Shown here: positions 14,363 to 20,800 of the stretch, one piece after another
Layout: each line of letters begins with the position of its first letter
How positions within the stretch are numbered: position 1 is the stretch's first letter
DNA from: a virus
Virus record (IMG/VR): IMGVR_UViG_3300012927_000007
Span: 1 to 63,343 of that record
Strand: one strand, 5' to 3'
DNA: 63,343 bases
The notes under the pieces: generated by a model
Databases searched by the model: none
The model's input: the letters and a program-made list of their open reading frames with translations, nothing else
Told to the model about the DNA's origin: nothing
Position numbers and translations under genes: made by a program

Positions 14363-14571
14363 CCCGCGCCTCGGCTGAGCAGTCTATCGAGCTGCGCCGC
14401 AGTCAGCTCGCACTCACCGAAACCGCGTAGCTCGTCCGTCGAGAACTCAAACGCACACAGCCGCTGCAGGTCGCGGTGCGAATCCTCAACGAATTGCAAC
14501 AGTTCAAACAACGCCTGACTCGGCGGCTGAAACGGAATTGCTTCGATTACCTCAACGCTCTCGCGGTTCAT
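14359..14571 (-). CDS. hypothetical helical protein, 70 aa
   Basis: An all-helical protein (ALFELLQFVEDSHRDLQRL, then LTAAQLDRLLSRG). ATG 14571 has GGAAGG eight bases upstream and overlaps the 3' end of terS by 20 bases, so it is coupled to TerS. The longer frame to 14601 was rejected. Its place right after terS suggests a role near packaging, but that is a guess. Confidence 0.55.
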   Translation of the reverse strand: MNRESVEVIEAIPFQPPSQALFELLQFVEDSHRDLQRLCAFEFSTDELRGFGECELTAAQLDRLLSRGAG

Positions 14572-15175
14572 CCTGCTTGCCTTCCGGTTTCGTCCGACCA
14601 TCGGCTTTTGGCTGCACTAACTTCACGATTTGCTCGATCAACGTGTTGCGCGCCACATCCGTGACGTTCAAGCCATCGGGCGTGCGCAAGTCAACCTCGG
14701 CCTTGTCCCCGTACACGTGGCGCAGGATCTTCGAGACGGTCCACTTGCGCGCATCAACCCGCAGGCGCGAGCGCTCGTAGTGGTCCCGGTCAAACACGAC
14801 CGTACGCTTACCCTTCGCGCTCAAGCGCGCCACGTAATCGTTCGAGCCGTCATCCGCGATCGTGATGATCTCATCCGCGAAGTGCTCACAGCCCTGCTCA
14901 CGCGCGATCCGGTAGCGCCGATCGAAGTCTGCGTGTTTGCGTCGCCAGCGGCACAGCACGGCCCACGCGGGCATATCCGGCATCCGACACACTTCCGCCC
15001 CGGTAAGGCCGCTGGCGAGCTGCTCGCAGATTGCTTCTGTCAGGGGGACGGAGTAATCGGCGGTCGCCGGCTTGGCCTGGGGGGGAGGGTCAACGCGGGG
15101 TGCGGCTTTTGGCGGGCGGATTACACGCTTGGGACCTCGTTTCGGCTTTTTCGTGATCTTGCGGGCGGGGGCCAA
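14552..15175 (-). CDS. terS: terminase small subunit (Sf6 gp1-like TerS), 207 aa
   Basis: TerS binds the packaging start site and delivers DNA to TerL. A basic tail (1-35) precedes an HTH-type helical region (TEAICEQLASGLTGAEVCRM) and the Sf6-type stretch CEHFADEIITIADDGSND. The oligomerisation part has RLRVDARKWTVSKILRHVYGDK, close to the conserved R-L-x-V-D-x-R-K-W of this family. The start is TTG 15175 with GGGAG six bases before it. It lies about 8.3 kb from terL with many small genes between, whereas the two are usually adjacent. Confidence 0.82.
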   Translation of the reverse strand: MAPARKITKKPKRGPKRVIRPPKAAPRVDPPPQAKPATADYSVPLTEAICEQLASGLTGAEVCRMPDMPAWAVLCRWRRKHADFDRRYRIAREQGCEHFADEIITIADDGSNDYVARLSAKGKRTVVFDRDHYERSRLRVDARKWTVSKILRHVYGDKAEVDLRTPDGLNVTDVARNTLIEQIVKLVQPKADGRTKPEGKQDEPRER

Positions 15176-15336
15176 GGTGCGCTCCCATCAAGCGACCGGG
15201 CGAAGGTACCACAAGCTTTGCGGGATGGGAAGCGAGGCGCGCGCCCGCGTGGCCAATGACTGAAGATGGCGCCAAGTCAAGGTCCACTCCACGGCGGGCG
15301 CGCAATGCGGATACTAACCGCAGCACTTGGAGCATG

Positions 15337-15555
15337 TCACGCGGATGGCTCCTCGCTGATCAGCCAGCGCGCCCAGTAGCGTGGCCCACGCGTCGGCCAG
15401 GGGGTACCGCGCAGCGCGTCCCGGGAAGCACGTGAGGCCATACGGATGCACTCCACGCAACTGCCGCAGCTGCGATAGCGCCTTGTGCCGTGGCCGTGAA
15501 TGCACGGGTTGCCTTCGAAGAAGCGCTGCGCTGCGGGCAGGCGTTGGTGGCTCAC
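15337..15555 (-). CDS. small zinc-binding protein (CxxGH...CxxC type), 72 aa
   Basis: FFEGNPCIHGHGTRRYRSCG with a following CVEC matches the short C-x2-G-H-x5-Y...C-x2-C zinc fold often seen beside or inside HNH-type phage proteins; no HNH residues are present here. GTG 15555 overlaps the upstream stop (GTGA). The competing frame 15314..15643 lacks this signature. A 160-base gap without a convincing gene separates it from terS. Confidence 0.6.
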   Translation of the reverse strand: MSHQRLPAAQRFFEGNPCIHGHGTRRYRSCGSCVECIRMASRASRDALRGTPWPTRGPRYWARWLISEEPSA

Positions 15556-15776
15556 AGGTCATCTTCCTCGTAGCGGTGCAGTCGCTGCGTGGCCACGTCC
15601 AGTTCACACTGCACCACCCCCAGATCGTGGGCGAGCGCATCACGCTCCAGAATTGCTGCGGTGAGTTGGTTGTTGAGGGTGTGCACTTCGGCGGCGTGGT
15701 CCACGAACTTTACCCACACGCCGAACGGCTCATCCTCGAACGGCCTCTCACCATCAAAGCTGTAACGTTTCAACAT
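15552..15776 (-). CDS. hypothetical coiled-coil protein, 74 aa
   Basis: After an acidic start (KRYSFDGERPFEDEPFGVWV), the rest is a coiled coil (HTLNNQLTAAILERDALAHD and on to the end). ATG 15776 has GGGGAG eight bases upstream; GTG 15779 is an alternative. Unknown function. Confidence 0.55.
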   Translation of the reverse strand: MLKRYSFDGERPFEDEPFGVWVKFVDHAAEVHTLNNQLTAAILERDALAHDLGVVQCELDVATQRLHRYEEDDL

Positions 15777-15778
15777 CA

Positions 15779-15973
15779 CTAATGCTCCCCGGGCAATGTT
15801 TCGCGGTACTGCTCCACGACGAGCGCCATGGTAGTCGCCAACGAAATCAGGACTTGAGTAGCGTAGTCGCGCCGTTCCGGCTCCATCGGTTCCGGCTCAG
15901 TCAACAACGCTACAATGGCGTTGACGTGCTCGCACACTTGCGCCAAGCGCTTGTGCTCGTCTTTAGTCAACAT
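15779..15973 (-). CDS. hypothetical helical protein, 64 aa
   Basis: Two helices (EHKRLAQVCEHVNAIVALL and YATQVLISLATTMALVVEQY) with a short acidic linker, possibly a helical hairpin oligomer. ATG 15973 has GGAGGAAA eight or nine bases upstream; residues in the longer frame to 16051 overlap the neighbour and were dropped. Confidence 0.55.
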   Translation of the reverse strand: MLTKDEHKRLAQVCEHVNAIVALLTEPEPMEPERRDYATQVLISLATTMALVVEQYRETLPGEH

Positions 15974-15975
15974 CG

Positions 15976-16122
15976 TTATTTCCTCCACCGCAGGTAAGCC
16001 AGCACCCCGCCGCCCGGCAGGAAATAGCGATAACGTATCCGCTGCGGCCACGGGGCTTTCGAGTACAGGTACGTGTCGATAACACTGAATATCACTAATA
16101 ACGTTAATAACGCTATTCGCAT
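15976..16122 (-). CDS. small single-span membrane protein, 48 aa
   Basis: A transmembrane helix at residues 2-20 (RIALLTLLVIFSVIDTYLY) is followed by a basic stretch rich in Arg and Tyr, so the C-terminus is likely cytoplasmic. ATG 16122 has GGAGC eight bases upstream and overlaps the previous gene by 10 bases. Function unknown. Confidence 0.55.
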   Translation of the reverse strand: MRIALLTLLVIFSVIDTYLYSKAPWPQRIRYRYFLPGGGVLAYLRWRK

Positions 16123-16370
16123 GTCTGCTTGCTCCAGTCGTAGTAGGAGGCGATCGAGGCTAAGCGGAAACGGCACTCGTACCATTGTAGATCCCGTTCG
16201 ATATCCTTGACGAGATTGATTTCCGGCGGCACGCGGATAGTCCACTTGTTCGGCGGCAACGATGCGACCATCGCATAGAACAGATACAGCAGCTCCACGT
16301 AACCGGCGTGGGTGGCAGGGGCTGTCTCGCGCCAGATGTAGCAGTCTGCAGTCTTGATGACTTCAGCCAC
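16113..16370 (-). CDS. hypothetical protein, 85 aa
   Basis: A mostly helical soluble protein (GYVELLYLFYAMVASLPPNK, then EINLVKDIERDLQWYECRF). GTG 16370 has GGAGG six bases upstream. Unknown family; part of the first leftward small-gene block after the putative origin. Confidence 0.55.
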   Translation of the reverse strand: MAEVIKTADCYIWRETAPATHAGYVELLYLFYAMVASLPPNKWTIRVPPEINLVKDIERDLQWYECRFRLASIASYYDWSKQTCE

Positions 16371-16542
16371 CGATGTCCTCCGGTGCTATCGCAGTTACAT
16401 AGCCGCAGGTGCACCCTAGGGGAACCGGCCCGTAGTTGCTGCTGATCGTGTGGGCGTCCATAGCCTCGCCACAGTGACACCAGTCGGGGTCGATCTCGTT
16501 GTCACACCCCGCGCACTTGGGGCGCTCTTGTGGGTCACCCAT
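16363..16542 (-). CDS. small Cys/His-rich zinc protein, 59 aa
   Basis: CAGCDNEIDPDWCHCGEAM and GCTCGY supply six Cys plus His, matching a recurrent small phage family with the pattern W-C-H-C-G...D-x-H...P-x-G-C-x-C-G-Y. Function unknown. ATG 16542 has GAGGAG eight to nine bases upstream, better placed than GTG 16551. Confidence 0.6.
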   Translation of the reverse strand: MGDPQERPKCAGCDNEIDPDWCHCGEAMDAHTISSNYGPVPLGCTCGYVTAIAPEDIGG

Positions 16543-16547
16543 CGCGC

Positions 16548-16796
16548 TCACTCCTCTTTGGGAATGACCCATTGTCTCACAGGCAACGGCACCGCCGCCA
16601 GTGCGTCCTCACTGACAACGAGGTGTGCAGCAGCAGTGCCGGGCGAGCGCTCCTCCAGCAGCCCCAGTTTTAGAAACCGCTTGACGATCTCACAGTGCTC
16701 TTCCGACCAGTTTTCGAAGCCGTCGCGGAACGGCCCGGGGGTTGTCCAGTAGTGAGTCAGGATCTCACGCTCGGCAGGGGTCGTGTGCTCTTTCAT
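16548..16796 (-). CDS. hypothetical helical protein, 82 aa
   Basis: Looks like a small winged-helix or helical protein: EREILTHYWTTPGPFRDG, then CEIVKRFLKLGLLEERSPG, then a strand (AHLVVSEDALAAV). ATG 16796 has AAAGG about ten bases upstream; the longer frame from a TTG at 16880 overlaps the next gene. A DNA-binding role is possible but not shown. Confidence 0.55.
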   Translation of the reverse strand: MKEHTTPAEREILTHYWTTPGPFRDGFENWSEEHCEIVKRFLKLGLLEERSPGTAAAHLVVSEDALAAVPLPVRQWVIPKEE

Positions 16797-16840
16797 GTTG
16801 GTATATGCCTTTTCATTTATTATCGGTGTTGGTTTGATAT

Positions 16841-16856
16841 ACGAAGCATGCTTCGT
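16841..16856. repeat. 16 bp perfect palindrome in an intergenic spacer
   Basis: ACGAAGCATGCTTCGT reads the same on both strands. It lies in the 70-base gap upstream of the gene starting at 16796. As RNA it could form a 6 bp hairpin with a 4-base loop, but no U-run follows on either strand, so it looks more like a protein-binding dyad than a terminator. Confidence 0.6.
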
Positions 16857-16866
16857 GCGTGTATGG

Positions 16867-17073
16867 TTATTCGTCGTCAATCAAGGCGCACTTACTGCGC
16901 TTCAACATCTCGATGCAGCGAAATTCAACCGCATGCAGTAACAGCTCTAACTGGGTATCTATTACCAACCCACAAGTTTTAGCGCCCCGAATATCCGTCA
17001 ATAACTCTCTCAACCACTGCTTTTCTACTGAATCCAAAGGAAATTCCGCGATTTTATCTATTTGTTTCAGCAC
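16867..17073 (-). CDS. hypothetical protein, 68 aa
   Basis: A mostly helical small protein (QIDKIAEFPLDSVEKQWLRE and LELLLHAVEFRCIEMLKRS), clearly AT-richer than its neighbours. I chose GTG 17073, which has GGAG eight bases upstream, over an upstream ATG at 17094. It is the first gene after the putative origin in leftward order and directly follows the promoter at 17127-17155. Confidence 0.55.
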   Translation of the reverse strand: MLKQIDKIAEFPLDSVEKQWLRELLTDIRGAKTCGLVIDTQLELLLHAVEFRCIEMLKRSKCALIDDE

Positions 17074-17104
17074 TGAATGCGCTCCTAGACACACATTAAA
17101 GATT

Positions 17105-17245
17105 GGTCAAGTGAAGATAATATATCTATATATATAGTATGTAGCACTAGACCAAGGCATGGACAAGTGACATGGGCAAGTGACTCTTTGGACAAGTGCT
17201 GATTAACGCTATACCACCCTTGACCCTTGACCAAGGCCCTTGCCC
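17105..17245. other. putative replication origin: AT-rich core with iteron-like repeats
   Basis: A non-coding stretch with a 25-base AT-only-like run (about 17117-17141). Four direct copies of GG(A/T/G)CAAGTG occur at 17105, 17161, 17174 and 17190, and inverted partners (CTTGACC, CTTGACC, CTTGCCC) at 17219, 17226 and 17239. It lies directly downstream of the primase-helicase gene. This combination is what iteron-type origins look like. Origin function is inference; a regulatory array for the flanking genes would look similar. Confidence 0.5.
17127..17155 (-). promoter_or_regulatory. putative sigma70 promoter for the leftward small-gene block
   Basis: On the minus strand TTGGTC (17155-17150), a 17-base spacer and TATATA (17132-17127) form a fair -35/-10 pair about 55 bases before the gene starting at 17073. 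It overlaps the AT-rich part of the putative origin, so one of the two readings, or both, may hold. Confidence 0.4.
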
Positions 17246-17341
17246 ATACATTGGCCAACTCTAAACACCTTAAAACAAAGCATTAAAGCCTCGCTTGGCC
17301 AAATCCGCACGAGAGAGGGTAAACAGCGCTCCATAACCGCC

Positions 17342-19195
17342 CTAGGAATTAGCGTTATCATCCGGTAAATGCCACCGAAATTTGGCTTTCCCCGCCTGAA
17401 TCGTCTTCACCCCGAGCTTTTCCCGCGCCCGGCGGATAGTACGATCGGTGATACCAGCTTCGTGATAGCGTTTCTCTACTTCGAATACACTCATGGAACC
17501 CTTCGTGAGCAGCTCTTTCAAAAACCGTTTAGCCTCTCCAAGTTTGGAAGTGCCATCACCGTTGCCTTCCGCTTCCGTGATGATGTGGTGCCCCGTGCCG
17601 CGCAGTTGTTTACCCCACACGATGCGCGCGATCTCGGTTTTCGGCTCCTCCTCGAAACCGTATTCGAAGCCGCCCTCACTCTTGGCGAAAGTCTTGACGC
17701 AGGTGAATACCATGTTGTTAGCGTGCTGGCCCTCACCCTCATCGATCGCAGCCGCCGCCAGTACAATGCGCGCCCGGTGCACCCACGCACCAGAGCCTAA
17801 CACCCGCTCCGCCGGGTCCTTACCCTTTGAGCCTTTGGTGAAGTGTTGTATGCCCAGCAGCACCGCGTTGTACTTAGCCGCCAGATCCGCCAGCGGGCTC
17901 AGTGAGCGGCGCACGTCGGAAGCTGAGTTGTTATCTTTCTGCACAACTACCACGATCGGGTCGATCACGATCATCGACACATCCCCGATCTCCTCGCAGG
18001 CGCGCTCCAGCGCTAACGCATCCCGCGCCGGATCGAATTCCCGCTTTTCGTTATCTTCCCGTACGCCTTTGACAAACCAGCACCGGGTCTGATCCGCCCC
18101 CGCGAAGCGTAGGCGCGGTTTGACGGTATCGCCTAAATCGTCCTCACCGGTCCAGATGATCACGTTACCCTTGGGGCATCTCGTACCATCGGGCCACTTG
18201 CCGCCCCGCGTAATAGTCGCGGCCAGCGACAGTGTTAGCGTTGATTTCATGACGCCACCACTGCCACTCAACAGATGGAATTTATTCCGGGCTAGAAACC
18301 CCTTCCACAACCAATCAACGGCCAGCTCCTCCTGTTCATCCGCACGAGTCAATACCACTTCGGTCGTTTCGGCTTTGCGTTTTGCGTCCTGCTCATCCGT
18401 CGTGAGGTGCCCTTTCTTGCGCGCGATATACAACACCTTTGCTTTGCCGTCCGTCTGTTGATAGGGCGGCTCGCAATGCTCCAGATCATATTTGAGCAGC
18501 GCCGCGCCGATCTCCTTGGTCGACATGCCGTTTTTACGGTAATAGTGCGCGCGGCTGCTCAAAGCATCGTTGCGGCCACCATCCCTGAATTTGCGCGTAT
18601 CCCGGCTGTCGGGCTCTTCGGGGGGCACGTGTCCGTTCAATTTCCTGGCGCCGCCCCGCGCCAGCTTTACGCACAACTCAACTACCCAGGACGGGGCGTT
18701 GCCGAACTCCCCGAGCGCCACCCCCCCGTGAGCCGGCCACCACACGATGTAGCCGCCCTCACCGCGCACATCCACGGTGTCCGAGCTTTTACTGATGCGG
18801 ATGCCAGAATCCGCGGGGTATTGGTACAACAAATGCTTGCCGCGCCGCGTCTGGTGCAGCCGGTACGCCCCGAGGCGCGCTTTGTGCTCCTGATACCAGT
18901 TGCCGCTCTTAGGGTCGCAGTCAATCACCAATAGGCCCGACGCTGAGCCTGTAGGAACCCCGATCAACGCCCCGGGGTAGCTCCGCCACCACTTGGCGAC
19001 TTGCGCCCCGTCTTGGGACGCCTCGTGGAAGCCGTGCTTGGTAAGTGGCCCCTTACTGACCGGATCGCACGGGAAAACGGGGTAGTCCGAAGCGACGGCC
19101 AAAGCGGCCCGAATGGCGGGCGTAACAACCCCGTCATTGACTTCCGAACTTGAATGTGATTGACGCCCTACCCGTTCATCGGATATTTTTCGCAT
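17342..19195 (-). CDS. Prim-Pol/AAA primase-helicase, 617 aa
   Basis: Fusion of an archaeo-eukaryotic primase-like Prim-Pol domain and a RepA/RecA-type helicase ATPase, the main candidate for origin unwinding and primer synthesis. N-terminal part (about 25-180): ALAVASDYPVFPCDPVSKGP, GALIGVPTGSASGLLVIDCD (D92 and D94 catalytic), a His-containing RRGKHLLYQYP, and VDVRGEGGYIVWWPA. A PriCT-like region follows (GGRNDALSSRAHYYRKNG, about 206-240). ATPase: Walker A GSGGVMKST 311-319, EDDLGD 351-356, Walker B VSMIVIDP about 406-413, QHFTKG about 446. The C-terminus is a small winged helix (TDRTIRRAREKLGVKT). It is the largest replication gene on the leftward side and borders the iteron region. Confidence 0.85.
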   Translation of the reverse strand: MRKISDERVGRQSHSSSEVNDGVVTPAIRAALAVASDYPVFPCDPVSKGPLTKHGFHEASQDGAQVAKWWRSYPGALIGVPTGSASGLLVIDCDPKSGNWYQEHKARLGAYRLHQTRRGKHLLYQYPADSGIRISKSSDTVDVRGEGGYIVWWPAHGGVALGEFGNAPSWVVELCVKLARGGARKLNGHVPPEEPDSRDTRKFRDGGRNDALSSRAHYYRKNGMSTKEIGAALLKYDLEHCEPPYQQTDGKAKVLYIARKKGHLTTDEQDAKRKAETTEVVLTRADEQEELAVDWLWKGFLARNKFHLLSGSGGVMKSTLTLSLAATITRGGKWPDGTRCPKGNVIIWTGEDDLGDTVKPRLRFAGADQTRCWFVKGVREDNEKREFDPARDALALERACEEIGDVSMIVIDPIVVVVQKDNNSASDVRRSLSPLADLAAKYNAVLLGIQHFTKGSKGKDPAERVLGSGAWVHRARIVLAAAAIDEGEGQHANNMVFTCVKTFAKSEGGFEYGFEEEPKTEIARIVWGKQLRGTGHHIITEAEGNGDGTSKLGEAKRFLKELLTKGSMSVFEVEKRYHEAGITDRTIRRAREKLGVKTIQAGKAKFRWHLPDDNANS

Positions 19196-19318
19196 GTAGT
19201 TGATTTTCCGCGAGCATGGGGCACCCGCCTGTCGCCCTCGTCAGGATAGGCAGTGCGGGTTGACCCCCCGGTTATTGTGAAAGTGCGCGGCGACGCTAGC
19301 GCCGTGAAGCTTGCCCCG

Positions 19319-19483
19319 TCAAATTTTCTTGCGCCGGAGCGGGGAGTCGGTCGGCAACTGGTGAATGCGTGCCCAGCCACAGCCGTCTGCCTTGCACTGT
19401 GGACCCCAGAAACAACGCACGGTGTCACCCGAGGGGTGCGGCTTCAACCCCGTGCAGACACGTCGGATGCGACGCACGGTCAC
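19319..19483 (-). CDS. small Cys-rich protein, 54 aa
   Basis: A frame just under 60 codons from GTG 19483 to TGA 19319. Its start overlaps the previous stop (GTGA). Four Cys (VCTGL, VRCFW, QCKADGCGW) spread over residues 10-40 suggest a small zinc fold; both ends are Arg/Lys rich. The Shine-Dalgarno-like AAGGGG is very close to the start. About 120 bases follow before primase with no convincing gene. Confidence 0.5.
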   Translation of the reverse strand: MTVRRIRRVCTGLKPHPSGDTVRCFWGPQCKADGCGWARIHQLPTDSPLRRKKI

Positions 19484-19662
19484 CCCCTTGCACGCATCAG
19501 ACTATGCAACCGTTCGCGGCAGAATCTAACCGCCATGCGTACCCGGGCACGTTGCGCACGTCGTACTACGGGGTGACCTTCCCTAACCGCATCCGCAGCA
19601 TCCCAGCGCGCGTAATTCATTTGGCGTCGGATAGCGGGGTCGTCTCGAAGTTTGTTATCCAC
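19480..19662 (-). CDS. small basic helical protein, 60 aa
   Basis: A strongly basic, Arg-rich helical protein (AIRRQMNYARWDAADAVRE, RRAQRARVRMAVRFCRERL). GTG 19662 has AGGGGAA a few bases upstream, right after the XRE gene. It could bind DNA or RNA. Composition and coupling to the next small gene support it; rival frames on the plus strand here lack start signals. Confidence 0.5.
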   Translation of the reverse strand: MDNKLRDDPAIRRQMNYARWDAADAVREGHPVVRRAQRARVRMAVRFCRERLHSLMRARG

Positions 19663-19672
19663 AGCTTTTCCC

Positions 19673-19867
19673 CTACAACGGTCGCAACGTCTCGATCCGC
19701 CGTAACCCGAGCTTTTCCAAGGTCTTAGGCGTCGGGGTAGTCTTGGTGCCCCGCTGCATTCTCCACAGATAAGCGGGGTCCAGGTCGATCGCGCGGGCCG
19801 CCGCGCGCAGCCCCCCGTGGCGCTTCACCAATCGATCAATCTGCTTTTGCAAGTCGCTCTTGGGCAT
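19673..19867 (-). CDS. XRE-type transcriptional regulator, 64 aa
   Basis: A single helix-turn-helix domain: LQKQIDRLVKRHGGLRAAAR followed by AIDLDPAYLWRMQRGTK, the standard layout of Cro/CI-like (XRE) proteins. ATG 19867 has GGAG six bases upstream; the longer frame to 19918 would include the promoter. It lies at the divergence point of the two arms. Copies of the 9-mer [C/T]GTTGTC[C/T]A sit in or next to all four nearby promoters, including its own, so it may repress both arms and itself. Binding is inference. Confidence 0.75.
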   Translation of the reverse strand: MPKSDLQKQIDRLVKRHGGLRAAARAIDLDPAYLWRMQRGTKTTPTPKTLEKLGLRRIETLRPL

Positions 19868-19881
19868 AGTAGTCTCCGCAA

Positions 19882-19918
19882 CGTTGTCCAAAGATACCAC
19901 ACCGGGAGCGCGAAACAA
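19882..19918 (-). promoter_or_regulatory. putative leftward promoter with operator
   Basis: Minus strand TTGTTT (19918-19913), 16-base spacer, TATCTT (19896-19891). Directly downstream, at the expected transcription start, is TGGACAACG (19890-19882), the reverse of the 9-mer found in the rightward promoters. It would drive the XRE gene and the left arm. Confidence 0.55.
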
Positions 19919-19922
19919 GTGC

Positions 19923-19952
19923 TTGACAGCCGTTGTCTAGCTGGGCTACAGT
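19923..19952 (+). promoter_or_regulatory. putative rightward promoter P1 with operator
   Basis: TTGACA (19923-19928), 18-base spacer, TACAGT (19947-19952). The spacer carries CGTTGTCTA (19931-19939). The expected start site, about seven bases after the -10, falls on or near the ATG at 19959, so the first rightward mRNA may be leaderless. Confidence 0.65.
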
Positions 19953-19958
19953 AGCGAC

Positions 19959-20186
19959 ATGTATACCTTACACATCACTCGACGCGGTTCCCCCACGACC
20001 CGCACCAACTACCCCACCCCCGATGCGGCAATGGCCGCTTACGACAGCCAGGAACTCGACGGGGACGCCGTCGTTCGCGAGGGGTACACCTCGGACGGTA
20101 CCCATTGGGTCGTGGCGGGGCACGCTTATGGACGGGTAATCGCGACGCGCGACGCCACCACCAACGAAAAATGGCTGCGGGAATAG
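19959..20186 (+). CDS. first rightward gene, hypothetical, 75 aa
   Basis: A small protein with a beta-rich start (YTLHITRRGSPTTRTNYPT), a helix (DAAMAAYDSQEL) and HWVVAGHAYGRVIATRD. No family recognised, though the N-terminus resembles small proteins that read a value and a residue-count field. No Shine-Dalgarno sequence precedes ATG 19959, and promoter P1 ends seven bases before it, which suggests leaderless translation. As the first gene after the divergence point it is probably expressed at once on infection. Confidence 0.65.
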   Translation: MYTLHITRRGSPTTRTNYPTPDAAMAAYDSQELDGDAVVREGYTSDGTHWVVAGHAYGRVIATRDATTNEKWLRE

Positions 20187-20187
20187 C

Positions 20188-20216
20188 TTGACTTTGTTGT
20201 CCAGACGGTCTACAAG
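20188..20216 (+). promoter_or_regulatory. putative rightward promoter P2 with operator
   Basis: TTGACT (20188-20193), 17-base spacer, TACAAG (20211-20216). The spacer contains TGTTGTCCA (20195-20203). It lies just after the first rightward gene and before a well-signalled ATG at 20245, leaving a short leader. Confidence 0.55.
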
Positions 20217-20244
20217 TACACCCATCGACAACGCAGGAGAGCAT

Positions 20245-20511
20245 ATGACCACTCACTACACCGCCGCCGGCAAATTCATCGTTCTGGTGCATTCAGACGG
20301 CGACGAGCGCAAAGCCGCCCAGTGTGGTTCGATTGCGGAAGCCGTGCAGGCTGCGAAGCTGTTGAACGACGCCAAACACTTGAACGACGTAAAGCGCCGG
20401 TACACCGACGCGGCCCGAAAAATCGCGAAGGCAGAAGCCCTCCCGGGTTTTCGCTGGACTCCGGACGAACCGACCACGTCAGCAGCTGTTGACACCGTAG
20501 ACAACGCCTGA
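20245..20511 (+). CDS. hypothetical early protein, 88 aa
   Basis: A beta start (AGKFIVLVHSDGDERKAAQ) followed by two helices (SIAEAVQAAKLLNDAKHLND, YTDAARKIAKAE). ATG 20245 has AGGAGA four bases upstream; the longer frame from 20188 would include promoter P2. Unknown function. Small alpha/beta proteins in this position are often host-takeover factors, but nothing specific is visible. Confidence 0.6.
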   Translation: MTTHYTAAGKFIVLVHSDGDERKAAQCGSIAEAVQAAKLLNDAKHLNDVKRRYTDAARKIAKAEALPGFRWTPDEPTTSAAVDTVDNA

Positions 20512-20517
20512 TAGACT
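20489..20517 (+). promoter_or_regulatory. putative rightward promoter P3 with inverted operator
   Basis: TTGACA (20489-20494), 17-base spacer, TAGACT (20512-20517). The spacer carries TAGACAACG (20498-20506), the same 9-mer as in P1 but inverted. It overlaps the end of the 88 aa gene and precedes the gene at 20557. Confidence 0.55.
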
Positions 20518-20556
20518 TCTACTCATCGCAGCAATGCACGCAACCAGGAGACCTAA

Positions 20557-20694
20557 ATGAGCCACGCAAACCAGTATTGGGCAAATAAGCTCCCGGAACA
20601 TCTGCGCCCGCAGTTCTGGGCGGAAGTCGACTTTGGTCACAACATGAGCGGGGAAACTGCTTACAACTACATCACAAAAGGTCGACGCTGCTAA
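20557..20694 (+). CDS. small early protein, 45 aa
   Basis: ATG 20557 has AGGAG six bases upstream. The product is compact and normal in composition (QYWANKLPEHLRPQFWAEVD, then NMSGETAYNYITKGRRC). It lies directly behind promoter P3. Function unknown. Confidence 0.6.
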   Translation: MSHANQYWANKLPEHLRPQFWAEVDFGHNMSGETAYNYITKGRRC

Positions 20695-20714
20695 ACCGGT
20701 TCTGTAGTCAACTC

Positions 20715-20742
20715 GATTGCGCCTGTACCAACGGACGCAATC
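20715..20742 (+). other. inverted repeat in leader of next gene
   Basis: GATTGCG and CGCAATC form a perfect 7 bp stem (20715-20721 with 20736-20742), extendable by CC/GG with one bulge. A second small stem, TGCC/GGCA, follows. The 106-base gap holds no gene. No U-run follows, so a structured leader is likelier than a terminator. Confidence 0.35.
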
Positions 20743-20800
20743 AGATGCCAACAGGCACCAGCGACGCCCCCGCGATGTGGGCGCCCCAAAGGCGACGACA

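Noticed and set aside
15090-15335. 81-codon minus-strand frame crossing the gap before terS
   Set aside because: It runs 86 bases into terS in another frame and lacks a Shine-Dalgarno; the gap may instead hold control signals, but no convincing promoter was found there.
15314-15643. Alternative 109-codon frame over 15337..15555
   Set aside because: The shorter frame has a clear zinc-module signature and a GTGA start; this one has neither.
17149-17345. Possible CRISPR-like or att site repeats
   Set aside because: The repeats are short, unequally spaced and partly inverted; there are no spacers of equal length, no cas genes and no integrase, so iterons fit better.
19253-19728. Plus-strand frames of 107 and 119 codons between primase and the XRE gene
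   Set aside because: No start signals; the minus-strand chain of two small genes has Shine-Dalgarno signals and a GTGA overlap.
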